DNA of 64,000 nucleotides from Bacterioplanes sp. (GTDB taxonomy: Bacteria; Pseudomonadota; Gammaproteobacteria; Pseudomonadales; Oceanobacteraceae): positions 1 to 64,000 of the forward strand of contig JACUUC010000007.1 of the NCBI GenBank assembly GCA_014859445.1. The letters are read 5' to 3'. Positions 8,048 to 17,035 of this stretch are shown here, one piece after another. A program made the translations under genes and the position numbers. Numbering within the stretch: the first letter of the stretch is position 1; each line of letters starts with the position of its first letter. The notes below the pieces were generated by a model, which did no database searches, was not told the DNA's origin, and saw only the letters and a list, made by a program, of their open reading frames with translations.

Positions 8048-8804
8048 CAATCACGGTCTCTGGTACATATTTGTTATGAATAAACTTACGGCCAACATCA
8101 ATCAACACGACATCACGTAAGAACTGTCGACCTAATAAAATGGGGTAACTCATTTGACTTCGATCCGTGAGAGTAAACTCTGCCTCCTGTTGCAATCCTT
8201 GCCCCAAATGCAGCATCAATCGAATCACCGGTCTGCGTTCAGTTTCATCACTACTGACTTGTCGAATAATGGCATTGCGCATGATTTCAGCCTCAATGGT
8301 TAAAGTACCATCGGCCGCTTCGTCATCATGCTGTAACTGGAAACGCACCCAGCGTTTGCCATCACGCTCAAATCGTTCTATTTGGGTGGCACTGAGTGAT
8401 GACGTGGCCGCACCACTATCCACTCTTGCTTCAAAATGTCGCTCTAATATTGGCAAATAAATCCACTCGGCTTCACCAATCACAACCCGACCGTCGTAAT
8501 CGGGGAGTGATTCTGGCAAACGACACTCAGGAACTTGAAAGGGCAAAGTTCGATTTAATAAGTCCGTCAGTTTTTGATCCAACTGACGAAATGACTCATC
8601 GTATTCGATGGCATTCGATTCAAGAATAATCGGTTCACAGGTCGTATTGTCTAGATCAGCTATTTGCTGCTGAAGGCTGTGCATACGAGCGCCAACCAAT
8701 GTATCAATGGACTCTAATGTGACAGTGCGATGAGACTCACTCGGCCAGAGTGCACATCCTGTCGTCAAGAATACAACCGCAAACAATGAGGCCCAACGGG
8801 GCAT
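8022..8804 (-). CDS. Retropepsin-like (RimB/ATP-dependent zinc protease family) lipoprotein
   Basis: 260-residue lipoprotein. The signal helix and lipobox TTGC place the acylated cysteine at residue 17. A helical stretch (about 30-85) separates the anchor from an aspartic protease-like domain with the active-site motif D129-S-G-A. This family is named ATP-dependent zinc protease in databases, but the motif is retropepsin-like. It is first in the operon with the 7TM transglutaminase and the ATP-grasp ligase, and may trim or remove what the ligase adds. The ATG at 8804 follows GGAG at 8 bases. An upstream GTG lacks support. Confidence 0.8.
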   Translation of the reverse strand: MPRWASLFAVVFLTTGCALWPSESHRTVTLESIDTLVGARMHSLQQQIADLDNTTCEPIILESNAIEYDESFRQLDQKLTDLLNRTLPFQVPECRLPESLPDYDGRVVIGEAEWIYLPILERHFEARVDSGAATSSLSATQIERFERDGKRWVRFQLQHDDEAADGTLTIEAEIMRNAIIRQVSSDETERRPVIRLMLHLGQGLQQEAEFTLTDRSQMSYPILLGRQFLRDVVLIDVGRKFIHNKYVPETVIDDLSATQP

Positions 8805-8884
8805 AATGCTTCTCCACACTTAACCATTTGGTATTAAACCACAGCAATTCAACGGAATAGCAGAGTATCGACAATTCAAATAAC

Positions 8885-8911
8885 AAAAAAGCCTCATCAC
8901 GAGGCTTTTTT
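8885..8911 (-). terminator. Bidirectional Rho-independent terminator after bfr pair
   Basis: AAAAAAGCCTC (8885-8895), a five-base loop, and GAGGCTTTTTT (8901-8911) form a perfect stem with A and T tails. On the minus strand it lies 56 bases after the second bacterioferritin stop. It separates that unit from the protease/transglutaminase operon downstream. Confidence 0.92.
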
Positions 8912-8966
8912 CACAGCAACAATCTGTTTCAAAACAATGGCTCAAATCGACCTAGAAAAAGCAATA

Positions 8967-9437
8967 TCACGCCATTTGCGATTGCAAATAATTGGGCAAC
9001 CCAATTTTTTCAATCAAGCCGAGCTGCTGCTCCAACCAATAGGTGTGATCGTTTTCCGTATCCGTAAGCAATACCTGCAACATTTCTCGCGTTTGATAAT
9101 CTTGCACTTGCTCACACAACGCCATGACGTCACGCAAATCATCAATGACTTTGTATTCCAATGCCAAATCGCTTGTCAGCATAGAGGGCACATCGTTACC
9201 GATATTCAAAGGAACACGCGCCACCATGTTAGGCGTGCCGCCTAAAAATAGAATGCGCTCGATGAGTTGTGATGCATGTTGTTTCTCATCTTCAAATTCG
9301 TGATCAATACGCTCAAATAACTTTTTTAAGCCCCAATCGTCGTACATACGCGAATGGATAAAATACTGATCCATGGCACTGAGTTCGCCGGCCAGCAGGT
9401 CGTTCAATTTTTCGATAACTTGTGCGTTGCCTTTCAT
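8967..9437 (-). CDS. bfr: Bacterioferritin, ferroxidase-type subunit
   Basis: 156-residue bacterioferritin subunit, a four-helix bundle of the 24-mer iron store. All ferroxidase ligands are seen: E18, E51, H54, E94 and the E128-x2-H131 pair (shifted by one residue against E. coli). The haem-ligand position Met52 is lysine here, so this subunit should oxidise iron but not bind haem by itself. The ATG at 9437 follows GGAGG at 6 bases. The partner gene 12 bases upstream has the opposite defects, which implies mixed shells. Confidence 0.93.
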   Translation of the reverse strand: MKGNAQVIEKLNDLLAGELSAMDQYFIHSRMYDDWGLKKLFERIDHEFEDEKQHASQLIERILFLGGTPNMVARVPLNIGNDVPSMLTSDLALEYKVIDDLRDVMALCEQVQDYQTREMLQVLLTDTENDHTYWLEQQLGLIEKIGLPNYLQSQMA

Positions 9438-9449
9438 GGTCAACCTCCG

Positions 9450-9914
9450 TTACATCATGGATTGCTGATAATTCTCAATGCCCACTTGAGCAATTAACGT
9501 CTGTTGCGTTTCCAGCCAATCAAGATGGGACTCTTCATACTCATGAATCTCTTCAAGCAATTCACGAGTGACGTAATCACGAATCGACTCACAGTATGCA
9601 ATGGCGTCTTGCAAAAGCAATAACTGCTCCTCGATTTGCTCAACATCGCATTGCAGCATTTCAACGGTATGTTCGCCAATACGTAAACGATTCAGCTTTT
9701 GCAGATTCGGCAAACCTTCCAGAAAGAGGATACGCTCAATCAGGGCATCCGCTTGTTTCATGTCTTTAATCGACTTTTTGTACGAAGACTCGTTGAGAGA
9801 CGATAGTCCCCAATGCTTGAATAACCGTGCGTGTAAAAAATACTGATTGATCGAGGTTAACTCGACCGCCAACAGTTTATTTAACCAGTCAATAACTTGA
9901 CGATCGCCTTTCAT
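9450..9914 (-). CDS. bfr: Bacterioferritin, haem-binding subunit
   Basis: 154-residue bacterioferritin subunit starting MKGDRQVIDWLNKLL. The haem ligand M52 is present, but three ferroxidase ligands are changed (E51 to D, H54 to Q, E94 to I). E18, E127 and H130 remain. It should bind haem at subunit interfaces without an active diiron site. Paired subunits of this kind are known in Neisseria and Pseudomonas-type bacteria. The ribosome-binding site AAAGGAGAG precedes the ATG. Only 18 bases separate it from the DUF2947 gene, leaving little room for its own iron-regulated promoter. Confidence 0.93.
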   Translation of the reverse strand: MKGDRQVIDWLNKLLAVELTSINQYFLHARLFKHWGLSSLNESSYKKSIKDMKQADALIERILFLEGLPNLQKLNRLRIGEHTVEMLQCDVEQIEEQLLLLQDAIAYCESIRDYVTRELLEEIHEYEESHLDWLETQQTLIAQVGIENYQQSMM

Positions 9915-9932
9915 AATCTCTCCTTTCGTCGA

Positions 9933-10403
9933 TTAAGGGCGCATGCCTAAACGCATTGTGCCATCCGAGAAAAATTGCCCGACCTGTTGTCGACGACGGG
10001 CCATCAAAATGGGGGCATCGTCGTAAAACAAGAAGTTTTTCCAGCAACGTTGCCATACAGCCCATGTCGTTTGCACGACATGCTCATGATCATAGCAAAA
10101 AAAGACCACCGTGTTGGCATCCCAATCCAATGTTTGCAATAGCTCTGGCAACGCATTGTCATCCTGATCCCAAGCCTCTTGCCAACGATCTTGTTGCTGC
10201 CAAGTCGCAACCGCCGCCGGCCAGTCATCCGCGAGGAACTGACTGGCATGAGTGGCTTCAGCACTCACGTGCTGACGCCAATAAGCCGATGCGGAAATCA
10301 CGCTCAATGGTTTAATTAAGGCTCGATCATCGTCACTGACAGGGAGATCGCGATGACGGAATATCCAGCCCTGTTTGTACGACGCCCAGTCTCGATATTC
10401 CAT
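9933..10403 (-). CDS. DUF2947 family protein
   Basis: 156-residue soluble protein rich in tryptophan and acidic residues. The N-terminal pattern Y-K-x-x-WIFRHRDLPVSDDD and the C-terminal SDGTMRLGMRP are the features by which I recognise DUF2947. No catalytic motif or membrane segment is visible and its function is unknown. AGGA lies 9 bases before the ATG. It sits 15 bases after thrC and 18 before the bacterioferritins, so all four are probably on one transcript. Confidence 0.7.
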   Translation of the reverse strand: MEYRDWASYKQGWIFRHRDLPVSDDDRALIKPLSVISASAYWRQHVSAEATHASQFLADDWPAAVATWQQQDRWQEAWDQDDNALPELLQTLDWDANTVVFFCYDHEHVVQTTWAVWQRCWKNFLFYDDAPILMARRRQQVGQFFSDGTMRLGMRP

Positions 10404-10418
10404 ACTTGGATTCCTGTG

Positions 10419-11831
10419 TTACGACGTGAACGTGTGCTGCGCAATAAAGGCTTGCACGGCAGCCAGATCGGCTGGCAGCACATGCATGCGCTCTTCACGA
10501 TCCATTAAGTCCGTCAAATGGTGGGGTAACGTCGGCATGTCATAACCTGCTCGTAGCACTGCTTCTTCAAACTTAACCGGATGCGCCGTGCCCAGCGTGA
10601 TCATGGGCACCGTGGCATCACGACGGCATTCACGTGCGGCTTTTACGCCAATCGCTGTATGAGGGTCGAGCAAATAGCCGGTCTCGTTGAACACTTGCTG
10701 CATGATGGCGATGGTGTTTTCTTCATCAACGGCATAGCTGTCAAACAACGCACGGGCTTTTGCCATTTTCTCTTCATCTAGCGACACCACGTCTTTTTTG
10801 GCATTCATACGCGCCATCAAATCCGCCAACTGAGCACCATCACGGTCGTACAAATCGAACAGCAACCGCTCAAAATTGCTCGATACCGCAATATCCATCG
10901 AGGGCGTAATCGTATGTTGCAAAGGATGTACTTCGTATTGGTTCTTGCTCATCAACCGGTGCAGCACGTCGTTACTGTTGGTGGCGATGATCAATTGGTC
11001 AATGGGTAAACCCATCTTCTTCGCCATGTAACCCGCAAAGATATCGCCAAAGTTACCCGTTGGCACCGAATACGACATCGGACGCAGTGGGCCACCTAAG
11101 TTTAAGCTGGAATAGAAGTAGTAAACGATCTGCGCCATGATGCGCGCCCAGTTAATACTGTTCACGGCCACCAATTTGCGTTCACCGCGCAAGAAAGACT
11201 GATCACCAAAGCTGGCTTTCACCATGTCTTGTGCTTGATCGAAGTTACCTTCGATGGCGATATTGAAAATATTATCGCCAGTCACCGTGGTCATCTGACG
11301 GCGCTGCACTTCGGATACCTTACCGTGTGGATGCAAAATAAAAATATCCACATTGCGACAGGCCTTGGTGCCTTCAATGGCGGCAGAACCGGTATCACCC
11401 GAGGTGGCGCCCATGATCACGACTTTTTCGTGACGACGCTCAAGCACGTAATCCAACAAACGACCCAGCAACTGTAAGGCAAAATCTTTGAACGCCAAGG
11501 TCGGGCCGTTGAATAACTCCAATACGTATTCGTTGTGATCAATCTGCTGCAAGGGCGCAATGGCTTTGTGACCGAAATTGTCATTGTTGTAAACGGCTTC
11601 GATCATGCCTTTTAAAGCATCCGACTCCACACACCCTTCCACAAACGGATAAATAACCTTGTGCGCCAACTCGGTATAAGGAAGTCCACGCCACGATTCA
11701 ATCTCTGCTTGCGTGAATTGTGGAATCTCTTTGGGCACATACAGACCACCATCGGTCGCCAGGCCGGTCAACAATACGTCTTCAAAAGACAGTTCGGGTG
11801 CGTTACCGCGGGTTGAAATGTACGTCATCAT
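10419..11831 (-). CDS. thrC: Threonine synthase
   Basis: 470 residues, the long form of threonine synthase, converting O-phosphohomoserine to threonine with pyridoxal phosphate. The PLP lysine is K115 in FNGPTLAFKDFALQL, preceded by a characteristic N-terminus (MTYISTRGNAPELSFEDVLLTGLATDGGLYVP, start of the domain at residue 2). The phosphate-binding segments ATSGDTGSAAIEG and SVPTGNFGDIFAGY are intact. In many relatives the homoserine dehydrogenase gene lies directly upstream. Here DUF3087 lies there instead, 38 bases away. Two adjacent ATG codons open the frame and the ribosome-binding site is weak. Confidence 0.96.
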   Translation of the reverse strand: MMTYISTRGNAPELSFEDVLLTGLATDGGLYVPKEIPQFTQAEIESWRGLPYTELAHKVIYPFVEGCVESDALKGMIEAVYNNDNFGHKAIAPLQQIDHNEYVLELFNGPTLAFKDFALQLLGRLLDYVLERRHEKVVIMGATSGDTGSAAIEGTKACRNVDIFILHPHGKVSEVQRRQMTTVTGDNIFNIAIEGNFDQAQDMVKASFGDQSFLRGERKLVAVNSINWARIMAQIVYYFYSSLNLGGPLRPMSYSVPTGNFGDIFAGYMAKKMGLPIDQLIIATNSNDVLHRLMSKNQYEVHPLQHTITPSMDIAVSSNFERLLFDLYDRDGAQLADLMARMNAKKDVVSLDEEKMAKARALFDSYAVDEENTIAIMQQVFNETGYLLDPHTAIGVKAARECRRDATVPMITLGTAHPVKFEEAVLRAGYDMPTLPHHLTDLMDREERMHVLPADLAAVQAFIAQHTFTS

Positions 11832-11869
11832 GGTCAGAGAAGCCTAAACATCAGTGATATAAATGGGAG

Positions 11870-12412
11870 TTATTCTACATGCTTTGTAACTGAATCGCAT
11901 CCGCCAGCAAGCACTTGCTGCAAAATGTCATCGGAGTAATCGTCGAGACCGATGGTCAGCTGCAAGCGAGCGATTTGCTCATCAAGATCGTCGATTTGTT
12001 GTTGCAACTCTTCTAGCGTCAGCGTGTTGTCTTCCAGCTGATACAGGTATTTTGACGCATGCAAACTGAAATACCGCACAATAAGACCGTTTTTTTGGTC
12101 ATTAGCCACCGCCGCGTCGACGGTTTTACTGGCGCGATAGATGCGATTCAAGCGTTGCTTTAACTGCATAATATAACGAATATCCGCCATCCAGGGTTGA
12201 TGCTTCAGCACGGCAAAGATCAAGGACAACAACAACACGGAAAGCAGCACTGCGGTCGCATTGAGCCACAAATTCGATCCGTCAGAACCATAATGTGATA
12301 CTAACAGATTGGAAAACAATAAGGCCGACAACATCAGCAATACCACGGCACTGCCTTGCAACCAGTTCAATCGTTTTTTATAACGAGCTTTGTCAATCAC
12401 AGGTAATGCCAT
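11870..12412 (-). CDS. DUF3087 family membrane protein
   Basis: 180 residues. Two hydrophobic helices (about 17-38 and 50-70) are followed by a cytoplasmic tail with KHQPWMADIRYIMQLKQ and a C-terminal coiled coil (about 135-165) rich in Leu/Gln/Asp. The layout agrees with DUF3087 of pseudomonads, whose role is unknown. The ATG at 12412 follows AGAGG at 5 bases. An upstream ATG would add 24 polar residues without a ribosome-binding site. It may head the transcript containing thrC, DUF2947 and the bacterioferritins. Confidence 0.65.
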   Translation of the reverse strand: MALPVIDKARYKKRLNWLQGSAVVLLMLSALLFSNLLVSHYGSDGSNLWLNATAVLLSVLLLSLIFAVLKHQPWMADIRYIMQLKQRLNRIYRASKTVDAAVANDQKNGLIVRYFSLHASKYLYQLEDNTLTLEELQQQIDDLDEQIARLQLTIGLDDYSDDILQQVLAGGCDSVTKHVE

Positions 12413-12515
12413 AGTGCCTCTCTTTTGGGAACATTTCTCGAATCGAAGAGTCTTGTTAGCGATGAAGGGTATGATACAGTGCAATGCCTAAAAAGTAATA
12501 AAAACAGGGACTCTC

Positions 12516-14666
12516 ATGCGTTGGTTAACCGTTGTCGTTTTTTTTACCTTCGCGTTCATACTCGCAGGCTGTGACGCATCACCATGGAATAACCCACACA
12601 GTAGCGAAGAGGATGGCCTAAAGGTACTGTATTCCAATTTTGCTGAGCGCCCCAAACACCTAGATCCAGCTCGCTCTTACAGCTCGGATGAGTCGCGTTT
12701 TATTGCTCAAATTTACGAACCTCCGTTGCAATATCACTATCTCAAACGCCCTTATCAGCTAACGCCGCTCACCTTAACAGAAATGCCTGCTCTGCATTAT
12801 GAAGACGAGCAAGGAAACGTCCTCAGCAACAACACAGGCAAGCCAACCTACAGTGTGTATACACTGACATTACAGCCTGGCATTCGTTACCAACCTCACC
12901 CTGCCTTTGCCGTCGATGAGGCGCAACAACCTTGGTACCGTACCGAGCGTTTAGCCGCTCTTCCTGCCGTTCGATCGCTGGCTGATTTTACCGAAGTGGG
13001 TACCCGCGAATTACGTGCCGATGATTATATCTATCAAATGAAGCGACTGGCGGATCCAGCACGCCTAGCTCCCTTGCGCGGCTTACTTAGCGAGTACATT
13101 GTCGGCATGAACGAACTGACCGAACAGATCAGTGAGGCTCGTCGTGAACTGCCCGAACATGCTTGGTTGGATTTGCGTGACTTCGAGTTCACAGGCGTCG
13201 AAAAAGTCAACGACCATCAGTTTCGCATTCGCCTCCATGGTACCTATCCGCAATTTATTTATTGGCTCGCGTTTCACTTTTTCGCACCCATTCCTTGGGA
13301 GGTTGATGCATTTTATCACCTCCCCGGCTTAGCAGAACGCAACATCAATTTGAATTGGCACCCTGTCGGCACGGGCCCATTTATGATGACGGAAAACAAT
13401 CCCAACGCACAAATTGTGCTTGAGCGTAATCCACACTTCCGAGGTGAGCCCTATCCCAGTGAAGGGGAGGCTGGTGATGCCGAAGCCGGATTGCTGTCCG
13501 ATGCAGGGCGTACCATGCCCTTTATTGACAAAGCCGTCTATCGACTGGAAAAAGAGGCCATCCCCATTTGGACGAAATTTCTCCAAGGGTATTACGATCG
13601 ATCGGCCATTGCTTCAGACAGCTTTGACCAAGCCATCAGTATGACTGGAGAAGGGATTGATTTAAGCGACGACATGCGTGCCTTAGGGATTACATTAGAT
13701 CGTGCCGTGATGCCAGTCACCTATTACATGGGATTTAACATGCTCGACCCCGTGGTCGGCGGCTACGATGATCGTGCACGTAAATTACGTCATGCCATCG
13801 CCATTGCTTACAACGAAGAAGAGTACATTAATATTTTCATGAACGGTCGTGGTGAAACCGCCATGGGCCCTATTCCGCCGGGTATTTTTGGTTACCAAAG
13901 CGGTGCCGATGGTATTAACCGCTCAGTATTTGATTGGCAAGACAATCGCCCAATACGCAAACCCTTAGCCATCGCCAAACAGTTGCTGGCAGAAGCAGGT
14001 TACCCCGATGGACGGGATAAAGTCACAGGGCAGCCATTGGTGTTGAACTTGGATACCACGGGCGCAGGCAGCAATAATGCACGCATTAATTGGATCATCA
14101 GTCAATTTCGCCAACTCGGTATCCAACTGAATATTCGTTCGACCGATTACAATCGGTTTAAAGAAAAAATGGAAAATGGCAACGCCCAGATCTTCTACTG
14201 GGGCTGGATGGCTGACTATCCCGATCCTGAAAATTTCTTGTTTTTATTGGTCGGTGATAACGCTCAAGTTGACTCCAAATCTGGGGTGAACGCCAGCAAT
14301 TACAAAAACGCAGAATACGATGCGCTGTTTGAACGAATGCGTTTGATGGAAAACGGCCCAGAACGAATGGCCATCATTCGTGACATGTTAGCACTGTTGC
14401 AGCACGACATGCCGTGGGGTTCGAGTTTTCATGCTCACAGCTACGTGTTAAATAATAGCTGGGTGAGTAACAGCAAGCCGCACGGCATTGCCAATAACAT
14501 TTTGAAATACCTAAACATTGATCATGAACAACGGCAACGCGAGCAACAATGGCGGAATCAACCCGTTCTATGGCCCATAGTCGTGGTCATTTTGGGCTTA
14601 TTGATTCTGGTGTTACCGGGCTATTTCGCATTTCAACGCCGCCAACAACGACGGGTAGGAGAATAA
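12516..14666 (+). CDS. Oligopeptide-type ABC transporter substrate-binding lipoprotein with C-terminal anchor
   Basis: 716-residue family 5 extracellular solute-binding protein. A signal helix with lipobox LAGC puts the lipidated cysteine near residue 19. The binding domain (about 35-675) shows the family features LDPARSYSSDE, WHPVGTGPFMM and the late ADYPDPENFL region. It is about 150 residues longer than DppA/OppA. A hydrophobic helix near residues 688-706 followed by RRQQRR would anchor the C-terminus in the inner membrane as well, which is unusual. It heads a four-gene operon, with only 3 bases before the first permease gene. Peptides are the likely cargo but this is not proved by the sequence. 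Confidence 0.85.
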   Translation: MRWLTVVVFFTFAFILAGCDASPWNNPHSSEEDGLKVLYSNFAERPKHLDPARSYSSDESRFIAQIYEPPLQYHYLKRPYQLTPLTLTEMPALHYEDEQGNVLSNNTGKPTYSVYTLTLQPGIRYQPHPAFAVDEAQQPWYRTERLAALPAVRSLADFTEVGTRELRADDYIYQMKRLADPARLAPLRGLLSEYIVGMNELTEQISEARRELPEHAWLDLRDFEFTGVEKVNDHQFRIRLHGTYPQFIYWLAFHFFAPIPWEVDAFYHLPGLAERNINLNWHPVGTGPFMMTENNPNAQIVLERNPHFRGEPYPSEGEAGDAEAGLLSDAGRTMPFIDKAVYRLEKEAIPIWTKFLQGYYDRSAIASDSFDQAISMTGEGIDLSDDMRALGITLDRAVMPVTYYMGFNMLDPVVGGYDDRARKLRHAIAIAYNEEEYINIFMNGRGETAMGPIPPGIFGYQSGADGINRSVFDWQDNRPIRKPLAIAKQLLAEAGYPDGRDKVTGQPLVLNLDTTGAGSNNARINWIISQFRQLGIQLNIRSTDYNRFKEKMENGNAQIFYWGWMADYPDPENFLFLLVGDNAQVDSKSGVNASNYKNAEYDALFERMRLMENGPERMAIIRDMLALLQHDMPWGSSFHAHSYVLNNSWVSNSKPHGIANNILKYLNIDHEQRQREQQWRNQPVLWPIVVVILGLLILVLPGYFAFQRRQQRRVGE

Positions 14667-14669
14667 CGT

Positions 14670-15641
14670 ATGCTGGCTTATATCGTGCGCCGCTTGGGCT
14701 ATGCCATCCCCATTTTGATAGGCGTCAATCTGATTACCTTTGCCTTGTTTTTTGTGGTGAACACTCCCGACCAAATGGCACGTGTGCACCTAGGTGACAA
14801 ACACGTCTCCGAGGACGCTATTCAACAGTGGAAAGCACAACGTGGCTACGATGTGCCTTTATTCTTCAATGCCGAGAGCGACAACCCGCTACGGGACACC
14901 ATTTTCTTTCAAAAGTCACTGACATTATTGGTGTTTGATTTTGGGCTTTCCGATGAAGGGCGCGCAATCGGCCAAGACATCAAAGAACGGATGTGGCCCA
15001 GTTTGGCGGTTCAAATTCCCACTCTGATCATTGGCTTGATCGTCAACATCAGCTTTGCCTTGTTTGTGGTGTTGTTCCGCGCCAGCGTATTTGAACTCGC
15101 AGCGATGATCTTGTGTGTCGTCATGCTGTCGATTTCATCGGTCTTTTATGTCATCGGTGGCCAATTTTTCTTTGCCAAGTTGTGGAATTTGGTCCCTATT
15201 TCCGGGTATTTGCATGGCATTGAGGCATGGAAATTTCTTATTCTTCCCGTCATTATTGGCGTGATTGCTGGCATTGGCTCTGGCACACGACTGTATCGTA
15301 CCCTGTTTTTGGAAGAAGCCAGCCGAGATTACATTCGCACAGCACGAGCCAAAGGCGTATCCGAACTGCGCGTGTTATTTCGTCATTTGCTGCCGAATGG
15401 TTTGATTCCGGTATTGACCGGCGTGGTGGTTGTCATTCCGTCGCTGTTCATGGGCAGCTTGTTAATCGAATCGTTTTTTGGCATTCCTGGGCTGGGTAGC
15501 TACACCCTCGATGCCATCCAAGCGCAAGACTTTGCCATTGTCCGCGCCATGGTCTTTCTCGGTTCAGTACTCTACATCCTCGGTCTGATTCTGACTGATA
15601 TCTCCTACACCATGGTCGATCCTAGGGTGAAACTGTCATGA
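14670..15641 (+). CDS. Peptide ABC transporter permease, DppB/YejB type
   Basis: 323-residue inner-membrane permease. It has the usual N-terminal helix (LGYAIPILIGVNLITFALFFVV), a periplasmic loop, then five further helices. The cytoplasmic EAA loop is seen in YIRTARAKGVSELRVLFRHLLPNGL. The length and the C-terminal DISYTMVDPRVKLS match DppB/OppB-type subunits. The stop overlaps the next permease start by 4 bases (ATGA). It forms the membrane channel together with the following gene. Confidence 0.9.
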   Translation: MLAYIVRRLGYAIPILIGVNLITFALFFVVNTPDQMARVHLGDKHVSEDAIQQWKAQRGYDVPLFFNAESDNPLRDTIFFQKSLTLLVFDFGLSDEGRAIGQDIKERMWPSLAVQIPTLIIGLIVNISFALFVVLFRASVFELAAMILCVVMLSISSVFYVIGGQFFFAKLWNLVPISGYLHGIEAWKFLILPVIIGVIAGIGSGTRLYRTLFLEEASRDYIRTARAKGVSELRVLFRHLLPNGLIPVLTGVVVVIPSLFMGSLLIESFFGIPGLGSYTLDAIQAQDFAIVRAMVFLGSVLYILGLILTDISYTMVDPRVKLS

Positions 15642-17035
15642 TTCAACCCGTATTTTTATGGAGCGACATTCTCATTTTCACCTTGGTTTTGGCCGTGGTG
15701 TTTTTTCTATGGCAGCTGCGCCGTCAACCTTTAACGCGCAAACGCTGGCACGCCGTCTTTGCCTCACGGATTGGCATGAGCAGTTTTCTCATCATCATGA
15801 CTTATGTGCTGATCGCCTTACTCGATTCCATTCATTATCGTGAAGCACTGCCGACCACGCCGAGCACCCATGAAGCCGTTCTGACAGCCAGTGCCCCAAC
15901 GGCCTACAGCAATGAGGTGAAATCGTTACTTGATTGGTTGTTATCCGACCTGACCAAGACCAAAGAAACCACGTACTCAGCACCTTTTGCGTTGTATTCC
16001 TTTGCGAAAGAAAGTCGTGTTGATGACAATGGTCAAGTAACGCGAGTCTTTCCTCGCTTACAGCACGTTGCATCCCATTTGCTCAATGATCAGCAACGAC
16101 TGATCGACATTACTGCACACAGCATCAAAGCACTCTTTATCGGTTTGCTGATTGCGCTACCACTGGTCGGTTTGCATTGGTTTTGGCGGCGCTCAAAAGG
16201 CCCATCGCAACTGCCCTGGCTCACCGCTTACCTAACCATCACGATTCTCATTGTGAGCGCTACGTGGATGATCTTGTTAAGTCAGCATTATCACATTTTT
16301 GGCACCGACAAAATTGGCACCGACGTGCTCTACCAGAGTATCAAATCGATCCGCACAGGGATTTTGATTGGTACGCTGGCCACGTTACTGGCATTACCGT
16401 TAGCCATTATCTTGGGCATCAGTGCCGGTTACTTCAAAGGCTGGATTGATGATGCCGTGCAATACCTGTACACCACACTCAGTTCCATTCCGGGCATTCT
16501 GTTAATTGCCGCCTCGGTGTTGTTGATTGATGTGTACATCGAAACACACGCCGACGAGTTTACCCTAACCGCGCTGCGGGCCGACTTTAAATTCTTGGCG
16601 CTGTGCGCCATCTTAGGCCTTACCAGCTGGACTGGCTTATGCCGCTTATTGCGAGCGGAAACGTTAAAAGTCAGTCAACTCGATTACGTTCAAGCCGCGC
16701 ATGCCTTTGGCGTCAGTCATCGACGTATTATTGGTCGTCATATACTGCCCAATGTTACTCACATTGTGTTGATTGCCTTGGTGCTGGATTTCAGTGCCTT
16801 TGTCTTGGCCGAGGCGGTGCTGTCCTATATTGGTGTTGGCGTTGATGCCAGCATGCACAGTTGGGGAAATATGATTAACGCAGCCCGTTCCGAATTGTCC
16901 CGCGATCCGTTTATTTGGTGGCCAGTGCTCAGTGCCTTTATTTTTATGTTTGTGTTGGTTTTAGCTGCCAACCTTTTTGCCGATGAAGTGCGCCACGCCT
17001 TCGATCCGCACCGCGTGAAGGAGCCCCGCGTATGA
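15638..17035 (+). CDS. Peptide ABC transporter permease, DppC/YejE type, enlarged
   Basis: 465 residues against about 300 for DppC. The typical permease core occupies about residues 225-460, with the EAA loop (YVQAAHAFGVSHRRIIGRHILPNV), the metal-independent motif GTDKIGTDVLYQSI and the end LFADEVRHAFDPH. The extra N-terminal 220 residues hold about four further hydrophobic helices, a roughly 100-residue loop between the second and third, and the segment RRQPLTRKRW. The start overlaps the previous stop, and the stop overlaps the ATPase start (ATGA). The N-terminal expansion may interact with the anchored binding protein, which is inference. Confidence 0.85.
   Translation: MIQPVFLWSDILIFTLVLAVVFFLWQLRRQPLTRKRWHAVFASRIGMSSFLIIMTYVLIALLDSIHYREALPTTPSTHEAVLTASAPTAYSNEVKSLLDWLLSDLTKTKETTYSAPFALYSFAKESRVDDNGQVTRVFPRLQHVASHLLNDQQRLIDITAHSIKALFIGLLIALPLVGLHWFWRRSKGPSQLPWLTAYLTITILIVSATWMILLSQHYHIFGTDKIGTDVLYQSIKSIRTGILIGTLATLLALPLAIILGISAGYFKGWIDDAVQYLYTTLSSIPGILLIAASVLLIDVYIETHADEFTLTALRADFKFLALCAILGLTSWTGLCRLLRAETLKVSQLDYVQAAHAFGVSHRRIIGRHILPNVTHIVLIALVLDFSAFVLAEAVLSYIGVGVDASMHSWGNMINAARSELSRDPFIWWPVLSAFIFMFVLVLAANLFADEVRHAFDPHRVKEPRV

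Noticed and set aside
9915-9932. Possible Fur box ahead of the bacterioferritins
   Set aside because: Only 18 bases are available and they mostly hold the ribosome-binding site. No GATAATGATAATCATTATC-like pattern is present.
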